A stretch of DNA of 64,000 nt from Rapana venosa (GCA_028751875.1 CM054165.1:30653654-30717653), one strand, 5' to 3'; shown: positions 35,610-48,477, numbered from the stretch's first letter. Numbers and translations: made by a program. Notes: a model not told the origin generated them from the letters alone.

Positions 35610-37197
35610 AGCTAGATAATAATAATAAAAATGATAATAATAATAATAATAATAATATGGAATTTATGTAGCACTGAATCTTGTTAAAACAAACAAATCA
35701 AAGCGCTTGCACTCAAATCATTTACGCGCATGTAACTTTCCTCAAATAACATAAGATATTTCAAGTTTATGCACACACTCACACACACTCACTCACACTC
35801 ACTCACTCACTCACACACACTTACGCGGTGATGAAGGAGGTGAAGGATGCGGTTGAAAAGTAGGAACAGATATGAGTGGAAAGTGTCAGGTAGGAAATAA
35901 GTGCGTTTTGAGGCTGGATTTGAAAGTATCAAGTAAAGGCTTTTGGCGAAGTGAAAGGGGGAGTTCATTCCAGGTGGATGAACCAGAAACAGAGAAAGAG
36001 TGACGGCCAACAGTGGTTTGTTTGAATCTGGGCGTTCGAAAGCACAAAGTAGCTGCAGCTGAGCGAAAGGGAACGGGATGGAGTATACAGGGGAAGACAG
36101 TTACAGAGATAAGAGGGTGCATATTTGTGAAGACATTTGAAACATATGGGACCTGGTCTTATACTTCAGTCTCTGTGAGATAGGCAGCCAGCGAAGAGAT
36201 CACAGAAGAGGAGTGATGTATTCAGATTGTTTCTTTCTTGGGACCAGTCGAGCTGCAGAGTTTTGTATGCATTGAAGAGAGTGGATGGATGATGCTGGAA
36301 GGCCAACCAAAAGAGAATTACAATAGTCTAAACATGAAAGAATGAGAGATGTGACAAGCTTGGAAGTTGGGTCATTGGAAAGATGCGTCGTAATTGATAG
36401 TAGCAAGACTGGCAGGTCTGGGTGATGAATTTTTTCATAGAAAGTGTGTTGTCCAAAACTACACCTAAATACTTTACAGAGTTGGCCAAAGGAACTGACG
36501 TATTGCCAAATTCTATTGAAATTGTTGCGATGGAGGAAAGTTTATGTTCGGTTCCTGTGAGCATGGCTTCGGTTTTATCAGCATTAAGTTGTAACTTGTT
36601 CTGAGTCGTCCAGTTTTGAATGTCTTGAAGGCAGTAGGACATATTTGTCAGGAGGGAAGGCAAGTTTTCAAAAGTATCACTGCATTGAAGCTGAGGTATC
36701 ACTGCATTGAAGCTGAGTATCATCCGCGTAGAAATGATTATCAATATGATGGTGGTTTATTAAATGTGAGAGTGGAGCAGTATAAAGATTGAAGAGAACA
36801 GGGCCCAGAACTGATCCTTGTGGGACTCCACATTCCAGTTTGACAGGTTCTAATTGAATTTTGTTTACAATAACTTTCTGGAATCAGTCTGTGTATGAAC
36901 TAAACCAAATGAGGGCGGTGCCATTAATACCCAATGTAGTTTGGAGGCGAGACAGAAAAATTTAGTGATCTGTAGTGTCGAAGGCTGCAGATAAGTCAAG
37001 AAGAGTAAGGAGGGAGATTTTTCCTGTGTCAGAAGCGAGTAGAGGTGTATCTAAAGTGTGGACTAGGGTGGTTTCAGTGCTGTGGTTGGGGCAATAAGGC
37101 AGATTGAAATGGGGGAAGGAGTTCATTGGAATAAGGTGACTATTGAGCTGGTTTGAGAACAACTTTTTCTAGTACTTTAGAGACAAAAGGTAAGTTT
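35610..37197 (-). mobile_element. CR1-like LINE, partial (copy B)
   Basis: Counterpart of 2400-3976, with the same RT pieces ([36 protein letters not shown]), the same truncation point and an ATT tail. It differs by about one base per hundred. It sits 140 bases from the receptor B exon edge, so it lies in the putative first intron. Confidence 0.87.
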
Positions 37198-39505
37198 GAG
37201 AAACAACACAAGGCCAACACATAGAGTGGCACAGGCAAAGAGCGGGCCCAAAAGAGAGAAAATTGTCCACTCTTGGATACACTGGAGATACAATTTCCCA
37301 CTTGACCAAAAATAGGATTGTGGACAAATAGCACCAAGGAAAACACTGAGGGAACCAATGACAGCTTCTCCACATTATCTGACATTGTTTGGTCCTGGAT
37401 GATCTTTGTCAGATGTCCCGGCAGTGATTGAAGTACCACCCTCTGTAGTACTTTACAGCAAGACGCTTTAAAAAAATCAAGTGTTGATCACATTTACAAG
37501 CATATTTGTTGTTCTTGTGGCCTATTAAAGCTGCCATTAAAAGAGAAAAATAAAGATTAAAAGAAAATATGCCCCAAATGATACTTCACACACATACACC
37601 ACACACACACACACTTGTCACCAGTGTGGAAAGAAGGGAAAAAGGGTTTGAAGGGCATTAGTCAGCAGGAAAAAGAGGAGACCCAGCTGTTAAACCAAAA
37701 CCAAAAGGCAGCAAAAGGCACCCCAAAAAGAAGAAAGAGCATTCGTGTTATGGCATCAAAGAGTGATGACCATGAAATCCAGCATGCTGCTATCTACTTT
37801 TCCATGTCTGCAGTGAAGCTTTCACAACAATGGACTTTTGTGGCTCCAGGAAAGGCAGGCAAGACATCATCAAGCTGAAAATTGACACGGGGAAATTTCG
37901 GAAACACCCTCACCAAAACAGACAAAAAAAATCTGTATGGAGAGCAAAATCCATCCAAAGTTACTGCGCCTGTCAAACACAAAGCTGCAAACATACAACA
38001 GCAGAAGATTCCTTTCCGTGGAAGCCTAGAGCTTGAACTCAGCCATAAGAGAGAGACCATAAAAGTCAAGTTTATGTGGTCAACGTTGAAGGGCACGGCA
38101 TCATCAGTTTACCATTTGGGGAGAAATTAAAGTTTGGTGACAATTAACTCGGGAAAAATCAGCACGCACAAAATTTCATTAATTGGGAAGCCAGAAGCGG
38201 GCCTACCCAGACTTTTTGCCCCCCCTTTGGGGGACTTCCAGGATCAGCCCAGCTATACTTTCAGCCCAGGAGTGGAACCCTCCATCTACCCCCCAAGAAA
38301 ATCTCTGTGCACCTTGAAGAACAGCTAAAAGCAGAAGCTGGAGAACATGGTCTTGAAAAGCAAGGAGTCACAGTAAGGTCAAAGAGCAACAAACCAGTGC
38401 TCCAGCTTAGGATACTCAATTAAAAAGATGGCTTTCTCTCCATCTGTATTGATCCCAAAAGCTAAAACACAGTTGAAGCAGTGTCCCCCCCACATTCTTA
38501 CTCGGCGGGAAATCAACCCTAAATTCACTGAATCATCAGTTTTCAGAAAGTTGAATCCCAAAGGGCGGGATATTGGTCAGTCCATTTTGATGATCCCAGC
38601 CAACTGCTGACCACATTCCAAATGCCCTTTGGTCATTATTGCTGGAAACAACTCCCTTTTGGACTGCGTGTATCACGAGATATCTTCCAGGCATGAATGG
38701 ACATGGTACTGGAAGACCCCCTAGGGTGACAGGCATCACAGAGGTTTTGTGTTGTGGGTTTGTGTGGTGCATGGCAAGGATGTGCAGGAGCATGATGACA
38801 ACCTCAGATTCCTGATGGAAGAGCCAAACAGGTGGATCTTTTCAGTTAGCACATTTTGACATACACAGAAATGAGAACTCTTTTTTTGGGAATATATTTC
38901 CAAAGACAGGATTGCCAGACCCAGCCAAAATTAAAAGGCATCCAGAGCATGCCCAATCCCTGAGAAAAAAGATGACCTACAAAGATGTCTTGGCATGATG
39001 ACATATTTGAAATTTTCATCCCAAACTTCAGTGAGGAGTTGCAACCACTGAGAGAACTGTTAAAAAAGACTTTCCCTTTCATCATGTCAGAATCCCTTAT
39101 ACATGCTTCAACAACAACATCAAGAAGAAAGTGTAATCAGCCACATGCCTCAGTTCTTTGACCAAAGAAGCCAGCCACGCTGGAGGTCGACAGTTCCATG
39201 AAGGGCCTGGGCACAGCCATTAGTCAGGACAGATACCCTGTCACATTGGCTTCCAAGCCCTTTTGACCCTACACAGAGCGATTACCCAAACGTAAACTGT
39301 GAGGTCTTAATTTGGTCTTTGGGATCACACAGTTCCACACATACCTATACGGGAGGCCATTCAAGGTGATCACGGATAGCTAACCATCGAGATGATTGTG
39401 CAGAGCCGCTTCTAAAACCCCCACCATGCCTTCAGGCTGCTAAAATTTAGATCCAGGGATACACTACAAGGTGGTGCTGCTTGCATGGGGGCACTCTCTA
39501 CTGAC
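37198..39505 (+). mobile_element. Ty3/gypsy-type pol fragment (copy B)
   Basis: Counterpart of 3977-6355, with recognisable protease (LKIDTG near 37880), RT (around 38440-38700) and RNase H (39150-39440) pieces. Single-base losses and gains increase from about 37200 onward, matching a drop in consensus quality. It is inactive. Confidence 0.82.
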
Positions 39506-39509
39506 AGGC

Positions 39510-42500
39510 GTTATATTTTTTTTTTATCTTGTTTTGATTTTTATTGTGGTCTTTAGCTCCAGTTCAATTGTTCTATCAAAAACACCCACAATGCTGGGAA
39601 GTCAGTTTTTCACTCTTATTTGGGTTGCTTCCTCATAGCGTCATCTGATTGTGGCAAGGTGCCTAAAACGCAACAGTCAGGGCCCGGGGCCCTACATCGA
39701 GAATTTCTTCTTAGCCTGAGGGAATCAGCCAGTGTGTTAGCTGAAGGCCAAGACTTCAACTTTCCATGTGAGATTCTACCATCAGCAACTAACGACTGAT
39801 AAAACTTGGAAGAACATAGAGAAAAGAAGGGCAGTGTGAGACAAAGACTCCAAAAATTTAAATCATCAGAAAACTCCACTTCTAACCGTGCTCCTGTCCA
39901 ATGTCCAGTTCCTATGCTTGAAAACAAACAGGGTTCAAGCTAATGTCAGCTACATACATGAATACAACAGAGCCAGAATTCTTGCCCTTACCGAAACCTG
40001 GCTGAACACGGCTGTACGGAACAGTGAGCTTGCTACAAACCATTTTTGGTCAACCCATTCCCTTGGCAGAGACCCACACTCAATGGGGAAGGAGCAAGGT
40101 GATGATTTGTGCTTTTACATCAAGGTGTGTTGGTGTCCAGATGTTAAAACAACCCTATCGGTGGAGGACATTGAACTGTTGTCTATTTCAGTCAGGCCTT
40201 TCAACTTACTACAGGAATTCCCACAACTATTTTTTACTTTGGGTTTAATCCACCCAAAGAAAAATTTTAGCTAGAGCGGGGGAATATATATTAGATCACC
40301 TCCCATATGCTTGATTCTATATCCCCTGATGCCTCTAAGTTTATCCTGGGTGATTTCAATAGCTGTTCACTTAGTAAACTGCTGAAGAACTATGAACAGT
40401 ATATTACCCGCCCTACGCGCGCAGAAATAAGACCCTAGACTTGTGCTAGGGGACTGTAGCAGGTGCCTATAGATCGTTGCCTTTACCTCCCATGAGATCA
40501 TTCCCCACAACTGTGTTTTTCTTAAAACCCCATGTCCCAGTCAGTTTTTTCCAGTCCCTTTCCCAGCCCATTGTCAAAACCCAGGAAAAATGCTGCTGAT
40601 AGAAATAGCTAGTTTGCAAGGCTGTTATTGCACTAACTGGGATATTTTATAATGTGTTCAGATCTGAATGAGCTTACTAATATTTGTTCTTATATTTCAT
40701 TTTGTGTTAGTTGTGTCATTCCATGTAAGGAGATAACCATTTACCCCAAAAACAAAAAAAAAAAAGGATACAACAGACACAGAACAAAAAAAGAGGAAGT
40801 AAAAAAGAAGTTAAACTGCTGTTGCCAAGTTGAGTGACTATAAAAAATAGAAGACAATTTTGATGGAACTTTTATTTGTGCTGCCTGGCAGGGATAAAAT
40901 TATGTCAGCAGTAAACAGGGTAGCTGTCCAACAAAAGGGTAAAAGATCAGTCTGCAGGGGGTATGGATAAAACTGACCAGGACCATTTAAAAAGTTGTTT
41001 CTTTTTACTGGCTTTTAAAACTTGTTTTTTCAGAGGGGGATTAAAAGGCCTGAAGCAATCTCTACTTTTTGGAAAAAGTGTCTTGTTGATGAAAAGGTAT
41101 CTGTAAGCACTTAAATGGCAATAAATATTAAAAAATCTCCTGGACCAGATGGGTATTGGGGAAGAACCCTTAAAATTTGACCCGAGCTTGCCAGGCTTTT
41201 CAACACCTATTCCAACCCATGGATTTTAATTGGCTTAATGTAAAAATTCCAAAGAATAATCTTCCCAAAGTAACCCCCATACTTCCACCTTTGATGAGCT
41301 AGAAAAGTAAAATCTCTTTATTTTGCTAGAAAAATTGAAACTTCCCTTTTTTGTACAGGAAGAGGATAAATTGCCAAAATCATTTGGTTTAAAGCCAAAA
41401 AATTTTAACAAATTTGGGTTTTGAAATTTCCCACTATTGGTATTGTTTTATACTTTGGTTTAGCTTTAAAAATCACCTTTAAATTTCTTGGGCAAAACTT
41501 TTCTTGGCCCAAATTAATTTTTCTAAACTATTGTTTTTCCAACAAAACAAGTTGTTTTTCCTCAAATTTTTAGGGGTTGTTTCCTTCACTTTCTTACATT
41601 TCCCCTTTCACAATGCGACTTTTATACACAACATTTTTAGAATTTGTTATTTTACCTTTTTCCAATTTTCTTGCGTGAAAATTAAGTTTTCCCCCGGGGG
41701 AGAATTAAAAAACCCCCATTTTTTTTTGCAAAGTACCCCCCTATGGGGCATTTTTCTAAAATTTTTCCAGGGGCCAATTCCCTTTTGGGTGTTTTTACTG
41801 CTGCCAAATTTTTTTACAGGGAACGGTTCTTTGGGTTTTCCCCAGCTTGCTTAAAAATCTGTTTATGGTTAAAAGTTGGCCGAGGGAAAACGACCAGGGA
41901 ACTTTTGGAAAAATTTTTCGTTTCTAAGGGCTATTAGAAAGTTTCCCCATTTAGAAAAGCCATAATTTTTAATTTTGGATTTTAGGACGGAAATTTTGGG
42001 TTTTTAAATATTAAGCATTCATCTTAACCCAAAATTTAATACAGGTTATAAACCCTTTTTTGGGGTGTAAATGTTTAAAATTTTTAAATCTCTATTTTTC
42101 AAATATCGGGGGAAACTCCTAAAATTTTTATCCAAATCAAGAATTATAAGTTTCAACATAAGGATCGTGAACTGGCCCATTAAAATTTCGTAAAACTGGT
42201 TTGTAAAAGGGCATCAGTATTTTCTAAAATAAAGAAACTTCTTTTTTAAAAAAAAAAAATTCCTTTTTTTTTACAAATCAAATTGAATGTTTAATTGTTT
42301 TTTTTACTAACCTTATGTTAAAAAAGAATGGACTTCAAAGAATTTCAAAATACAAAAATTAATTGGGAAGAAAGAGACTCAAACCCAATCGCAGTGTTGG
42401 TTGAATACGGACTTTGGAAACCCTCTCATTTAAAAATTTATTTCAAAACGGGCCTTCAATGGTGGGCTGTTTGGGCTCATTAAGGTAAAAGTGGTTAATT

Positions 42501-42560
42501 TAAATGATTGGTTTGAAAAAATTACCTGTCCCAAAACCCGGATTCCCCAACAAAAGGTGA
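39510..42560 (+). mobile_element. Rex1-like LINE (copy B), largely corrupted
   Basis: The endonuclease start is well preserved at 39890-40270 (NRARILALTETWLNTAVRNS; CFYIKVCWCPDVKTTLSV). From about 40500 the sequence follows copy A only through heavy homopolymer change. The SINE of copy A can be traced at about 41620-41990. Confidence 0.75.
41620..41990 (-). mobile_element. Type 2 SINE in the Rex1-like LINE (copy B, corrupted)
   Basis: Collinear traces of 8617-9019: TTGCGTGAAAAT, CCCCGGGGGAGA, a T run, and GGGAACGGTTCTTTGGG. The A and B boxes are no longer readable. Confidence 0.6.
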
Positions 42561-44009
42561 CTGGTTATTTTAAAGTAGGATATCCCCAATCTTAATTGGC
42601 CAACCAGCACAAATTTCTGCTATTCACCAAAAAAATCAACATGCAAATGCATTAAAAAGTTGACTCGGTATGGTCATCCTTGCCTGTTACAAGAATTCGT
42701 TTTGGCCCCCTACCCCTTCTGTCCCTTTAAGCTTTGCCAAACCTTGTTTACCCGTCTTTAGTTTTGGTGCCAGGTTCATCATCAGAACTGCTCCCCTGAG
42801 TTTAAAATTTGTTTTGCCCTTGTAGAGGTGTGGTTTTACCAGGGTGACCCATGGAGCCATTTTCAGCATCGGGTCTCTTGGGCCCCCGGCAGATTTAAAG
42901 GGCTCTGTGGCAGATGGGATGAAAAAAAATTCGGGTATCTATCGGGGGGTATGGCGTTTAAAAAGCAGAACAGGGGTTTTTTTGTACCAAAAAGAAATTT
43001 TTTGGACTAACCCAAATTTTGAATTTTTGGTTTTATGTTTTAAGGATTTCCTTTTCTTTTGGGTTTTAGGTTGGCCCACCAAAATTTGGGAAAAAAGAGA
43101 TCTTTTAAGGGCTTTGTAACAAGGGTTGGAAAAAATGGGTATTTGGGCCAATCTCCAGTTTATGCTTTCAACAAAACCAAAACATTTAAAATTCTTTAGC
43201 CTCTTTTTTAAAAAAAATTGCCCAAAATTTTTTACAAAAGAGCTTTAAAACCACCCCTTTTCAAGCTGCGAACTCTTCCCAAGTAAAATTTTTGCCGTCG
43301 TTTCAAAGTAGGAAAAAATCTTTTGGAGAAACAATACCATTTGCCAACACACTACCAAAAAATAAAAAAAAAGTAACTCTCTCGATAATAACATCCCCCT
43401 TTTTTTTCCCAAATTTTGTAAAATACCCCCCCTTCCCCCCTTTTAAATTAAAATTTTTTTTTTTATTTTTTATTCTTTTCGATTTTTTGTTCCAAAACAA
43501 AAAAAACTGTTTGAGTTTTCAAATTTTTTTTTCCGGGAAGGGGTTTACCCTGAAGTTTTGGCAGGCCCCCCTTTTTAGCCATCAGTTGCTCATTTGACCA
43601 GCACAATATCTAAGAGAACTATGTGCAGAATTTGGTGGTTTAAAAAAAAAGTTGTCATCTGTTACTAGGCACATTTATGGACTGTTTCCACATACCAGAC
43701 AGGGTTTAACTGATCAGATGATCGTTTATTTTTGTTTACATTCTCATCCCAAAGCTAGTAGGGAATGGGATGTTACGAGTTTAACATTTTCCAGTCGCAT
43801 GAGACTCTCGACAGGAGTTTCGGTGGGTGGCTGCATGACTTCACCTCTTTTGGCTAGGACTCTTTCAGGTCATTGTGTCAACACACCCTGCATTTGATAT
43901 TTTTAATACGGCATCATACCTATTTCAGATGGCGGATGCTATTATTCAGAACCCACCATAATCCTCTGTTAATCCCTTTTACTCAAACCATCGCCTTGAT
44001 GTCTCGGAG
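42561..44009. other. Poor-consensus counterpart of 9711-10560
   Basis: Short collinear matches to copy A occur near 42690-42780 and 43780-43910. About 1 kb between them (42800-43740) has no clear counterpart in A. No gene is supported. Confidence 0.5.
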
Positions 44010-44250
44010 AGACTTAAACGATGCCCGTGTGCGAACGCATGCAGATCATCCTTGCGCACACGTTCAAATCCTGTTCGCTTTCCAAAGAGTGGCCATTGTG
44101 TGCCGGTGGGAACAGATGACAAATTGGCAGAAACCCTACACACGGGACTGGATGGTAAAACTCACATGAGTGTTGTATTCCATTATCCTCTTATAAAAAA
44201 AATTTCATTTGAGCGCTTTGATTTGATTGTTTACAAGATTCACAAATAAA
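44010..44250 (+). mobile_element. Type 1 SINE fragment followed by a LINE-like tail motif
   Basis: In plus orientation it reads CCGTGTGCGAACGCATGCAG, TTGCGCACACGTT, CCATTGTGTGCCGGTGGGAA, CGGGACTGGATGGTAAAA and TATTCCATTATCCTC. GAGCGCTTTGATTTG at about 44210 is the same motif seen at the 3' ends of the CR1-like LINEs. Copy A lacks this fragment at the equivalent point. Confidence 0.7.
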
Positions 44251-44321
44251 TTACATACATTTCAGTAGTTCATTATTATATACAACTATATTATTATCTT
44301 ATTATCAAATATCTATATTCG

Positions 44322-44725
44322 CATACCAGAAACGCTGACTCCCCGTTTCCACACGGGGATACATTCTGTGTGGAGGACGGGAGGATTCAGGACATCCTTG
44401 GCTAAAGGAAAAGGAAAGAGCTCCACTGTCAGCATTCTGGACAGGACCGGCCCCCAGAGCTGTGTCTTCCAGCTTGGGACAACCCTCACCACACCTGTGC
44501 TCTGCTCCTGGTGCACACAAAGATCCGCTGTCTCCTCCACTGCCAAGTCCTGCTGAACGCTGTCAGCAGCTCAGGACAGAGACCCTGGCCCTTCAGACCC
44601 CGGGTGCAGGGGGAGGACGTCTCGCACCAGTCTGTCCTGCCCCCACTGCAACACGGGCTGGAGAACAGCTCTGCAACAACACAGTTATCTGAGAGACCGC
44701 TGTTATGCTACCGCCTCCATAGTCA
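44322..44725. repeat. Unassigned GC-richer block, copy B
   Basis: Counterpart of 10660-11060, with small indels between the two. No transposon family or stable coding frame is recognised. Confidence 0.45.
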
Positions 44726-44730
44726 CATAG

Positions 44731-44808
<78 letters not shown>
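44731..44808. repeat. GT microsatellite
   Basis: About 38 uninterrupted GT units. Confidence 0.95.
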
Positions 44809-44810
<2 letters not shown>

Positions 44811-45769
44811 TATTAGCACCAACATTTTCTTTAAAATACTTCTCAAACTTCACATATAATCACATACATTCACACAGATCTATGTCATGGCTGGTCAGAT
44901 AACCAAGCAGATACACACTTAAGTCACCCAAAAAACCAAGGAAAAAACAAACAAACAAAAAAATCTGCTGCAACAACTGCAAGGACTATCCTGCATGTTG
45001 CAGCACCTATCGATACCAGCCCTTGATCATGATGTCTCTCTATCATGAGAGTAGTACAGTAGTTTGTATAGGAATGAAAACTGGGATTTTTCTTCACAAA
45101 GTTTATATCTTGCACTGGTGGTGAAGAAAGGATTGTCGTTTGACAGATCATAGCTTGTTGTTCCATTCTTACCATCACATATGGTGAAGGGTATTGTCAC
45201 CATCATGTCTATCAAGCACTCACACACATGCGCGCGCGGGCAAACACACACACTCTTCTCTCTCTCTCTCCTATACCCTACCCTCCTCAAATACACACAT
45301 ACATACACATCCTTCCCCCCTCTCACACACACTCTCTCCCCTTCCTTCACCCTACCTGTGAGATCCTTCTTCTGTCCTCTGTCTCCTAGTTTGCAATAAA
45401 AGGTAAGCATGAGTATTTCAGACAAATCGCAATGATACAACCCCACTCCATCTACATAAAACACACTCATCAAAACTCAGTCAACAAGCCTAATCAAATT
45501 TTGAGCTATCCCCTTCCTCTGTTGATGAACACATATCACGAACTATTCCTCTCTGGGCAACTTCTCTCCACATTATGTATGGCAGTGACAGAGCCTGAAG
45601 GTGGACTCGTTCACAACATTCTCTTCTGATAACCTGTTCATTATAGATTTTTCTTTTACAAGTGCGTGTGCATCAGAGAGTGCCAGCGGAGAAGGGATGA
45701 CAGCTTGTTCTTTTTGTCGTTTCCCTGACAGCGACATCAAGACTGCCGTAGCTACAGCACATCTTCAAT
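44809..45769. other. No gene; partly unique to copy B
   Basis: 44813-45355 has no counterpart in copy A. It contains a CA/CT-rich stretch at 45220-45350. 45356-45769 matches 11150-11582. No supported frame. Confidence 0.5.
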
Positions 45770-46812
45770 TTCAGTCTCTTAGTAACTCAACGTCTTACAG
45801 TTAGGCAAAGTCTCATTACTGAAATTCATTTTTTGGTGCATCTTCTAATTCTGAAGGGTTCGCAAGTTTACTTTCTGCTGGGTTCCCATCTCACTGTGGT
45901 ATTTATTTCAATGAAAAGGTAGATAAAACAGCCAAAACGGCAGCAAAACATTCTAGCTGTTCATCTGTTTCAGATAAGGTTATGCTTTGCTTCAAAGTGT
46001 TTGCTGGAAACATGTAAAACAAGAAAAAAACAGGAAGAGGCTGGCTATCCCCAGCATACTTGTTCTGTTCTGGATATTGAGAACATTCTTTGTACTCAGT
46101 ATGGCTATCCAAAATCTTGTACTAGACAAATTGTTTCTTTAATCCATAGACTGAAATTAAATGCCTTTCGAACAAAATTTGTAAGAAATATACAATGCAT
46201 ATGCGGTTAAATAATGTCCAAAGTTCATGTTTTATATCAGTGTAATAATAATAATGATAATAATAATGATAATAATAATATATATAATAATAATTCCATA
46301 TATTATTATTATTATTATTTTATTTTTATTATTATTATTATTATATATCAGTGTCGAGATTTTAAAAAAGTTCCTACCAACATTTCAAGATAAGTCTCTG
46401 CACGAAGTTTTTACCAATCCAAAGTTAGTGTGTGAGATAGCACTGTCTCTGATTCGATCTCCAGTATTCTCTTTTTTTGTAAAGTACTACTGTGGAATTG
46501 TAACACCTTTACTGTCGTGATATCATTTTGTTTTATTCGTGGCAGCTTTTACACGTAGTTGGTAGTTGTTCATTTTCTAAGTTTAGAGTAGTTTTTCAAT
46601 TGTTCTGCGTTGTTGTTATTATTTGCGTCTCTTTGCCATGATTTTTTGCAGCATAATTCATTGTTTTTAAGGTTTGGAATCAGGTTTTTTTTAATGTACA
46701 TAAATACCAACATGCATCTCTTTTTCTTAAAACCCTCATCTCATCATGCCCCCTTCCCCACATTTTTCGTCTAATATCACTTTGAGTGAACAGCCGTAAA
46801 ATCGAAGACACA
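45770..46812 (+). mobile_element. LINE 3' part with RNase H remnant, specific to copy B
   Basis: 45850-45960 reads an RNase H C-terminal piece (WVPSHCGI-like, then NEKVDKTAKTAAKHSSCSS). After further broken frames a C-terminal piece FKKFLPTFQDKSLHEVFTN lies at 46360-46420. RNase H next to the RT is typical of the I/Jockey group of LINEs. The 12-base direct repeat CACATCTTCAAT flanks it (45758-45769 and 46813-46824), while copy A has a single copy at 11571-11582. It is therefore a 5'-truncated insertion later than the duplication. Confidence 0.75.
46243..46343. repeat. AAT/ATT inverted trinucleotide block nested in the LINE
   Basis: A run of AAT-type repeats is followed by ATTCCATATATTATTATTAT, an inverted arrangement able to fold back. 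TATATCAGTG occurs at both borders (46233-46242 and 46344-46353), suggesting a short insertion with a 10-bp target duplication. Confidence 0.65.
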
Positions 46813-46910
46813 CACATCTTCAATGAGTGTTGATAGTGAGATATTCTGGTGTACTGCACACGCTAAGTGGATCATGGTTTCTACCAACAGCAACACTCTT
46901 CTCATCTCAT

Positions 46911-47120
46911 CACCGTCGGCCGTCGCTCTTTCTCTTTTTCTGGTCCATCGATCTGGAATGACCTCCCTCTCTCTCTTCGCCAAAAGCCTTCTTATGGCAC
47001 TTTTAAATCCAGTTTTGAAACATATTTATTTCAAACCTAAGATTTTCCTCTCCTGCTTCATCTCATAGCTTTTCCCTGCCTTCAACAGCCAAGACTCTAT
47101 TGCCTTGCCAGGGTAGTGTG

Positions 47121-47176
<56 letters not shown>

Positions 47177-47345
47177 TCGTGCACATTTGGACTTGTTGGA
47201 ACTATTTATTGTTACTGGTTGTATGACTGTGTAAGAATGAGTTGAGTGAAAGCGCTTTGATTTGTCTCTGCAAAACATAGCGCTATATAACTTCCATTTA
47301 TTATATTATATTATTATTATTATTATTATTATTATATTATTATTA
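46911..47345 (+). mobile_element. 5'-truncated CR1-like LINE, C-terminus and 3' tail, specific to copy B
   Basis: It reads WNDLPLSLRQKPSYGTFKSS at about 46956-47015, then the 3' tail with GCGCTTTGATTTGTCTCTGC (47251-47270), AGCGCTATATAACTTCC and ATT repeats. A GT microsatellite (47125-47170) lies within it. Copy A has no such sequence at the corresponding point (about 11670). Confidence 0.83.
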
Positions 47346-47580
47346 TCTCGTTCACAGAAGGCACAGACTGACTCCCACTGCTGTGGCCCTCAGTTCCCCC
47401 TCACAGCCTCCATCCCCAACTGTCAGGAGGATAGTGTAAAACAGATCAGCTTCCCGTGGTGATGTATGTCTGACTGTTGGCATCCCAGGGTGTGGTGTTG
47501 GCTGCTGCTGCCTTCAGTGACACTGACAGCACTACTCTGTACCCTGTGTACGTTTGATGATTTATGTGTGCATGTATGCA

Positions 47581-47584
<4 letters not shown>

Positions 47585-47678
<94 letters not shown>

Positions 47679-47900
47679 GTTGTCTGTATGTATGTATGAT
47701 GATTTATGTTTGTATGTTTGCATCCATGTGTCTATGTATGTATGATGATTTATGTTTGCATGTATGCATCCATGTGTATGTATGTATGTATGTATGAATG
47801 ATGATTTATGTTTGCATGTATGCATCCATGTATGCATGTATGTATGTATACATGCTTACATGAATATATGTAGGTAGGTATGTATGTTTGTTTATTTATT
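47585..47900. repeat. Long GT run and TATG/ATCC-type repeats
   Basis: About 48 GT units (47585-47678), followed by TATGTATG-rich repeats of a roughly 60-base higher-order unit containing GCATCCATGTGT (47690-47860). Confidence 0.9.
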
Positions 47901-47929
47901 TCGTCATTCATTCATTCATTCATTCTTTT

Positions 47930-48247
47930 ATATCGAGGATAATGGAATAAGCACCCATGTGCTTTTTTACGTCCAGTCCCATGTGTATGTGGTTTTGTAA
48001 ATTTTGTCATCTGTTCCCACTGCACACAATGGCCTACTCTTTCGAAAAGCAAAACAGGATTTAACCTGTACGCAAGATGTTCTGCATGCGTGCGCACACT
48101 GGGCCTCGTTTAAAAGTCTCATCCGAAGGACTTTTGGGGAGAATGGAGTCTGCACTGACGTTAATTCCAGGGGAAAATATCCCCTTGAACGGGAATCGAA
48201 CCTGAGTCGTCAGATTGCGAGTGCAGCGTTCTAACCACTAGGCTTTA
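47930..48247 (-). mobile_element. Type 1 tRNA-derived SINE, full length
   Basis: The minus strand has the A box AAGCCTAGTGG (complement of 48236-48246) and a perfect B box GGTTCGATTCC (complement of 48192-48202). The body has GTCCTTCGGATGAGACT, CGCAGGAT-like GCGTACAGG and GGACGTAAAAAAGC, then a GAAT-type tail into 47905-47930. This is the best-preserved copy of this SINE in the window. Confidence 0.88.
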
Positions 48248-48274
48248 CCTGTCAGCGACATATATGTGAGTGTG

Positions 48275-48276
<2 letters not shown>

Positions 48277-48334
<58 letters not shown>

Positions 48335-48477
48335 TGTATGTATGTATGTATATATGTATGTATGTATATATGTATGTATGTATATATGTGGGTGTGTATG
48401 TATGTATGTATGTATATTTGTGGGGGTATGTATGTGTGTATGTGTGTATGTATGTATTGTGTGTGTGTGTGTTGGTG

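Larger units (their letters stand above)
33196..47890. repeat. Segmental duplication, copy B
   Basis: Collinear with 1 to about 12300, in the same orientation. It is longer because of B-specific insertions (45770-46812, 46911-47345) and sequence at 44813-45355 without a counterpart in A. The stretch 40500-44000 is poor consensus. Confidence 0.9.

Noticed and set aside
47564..47837. Cysteine/valine or histidine/threonine repeat proteins
   Set aside because: GT and TATG microsatellites read as codons. The same holds for the frames at 4265-4643, 12880-13189, 16832-17074 and 44511-44853.
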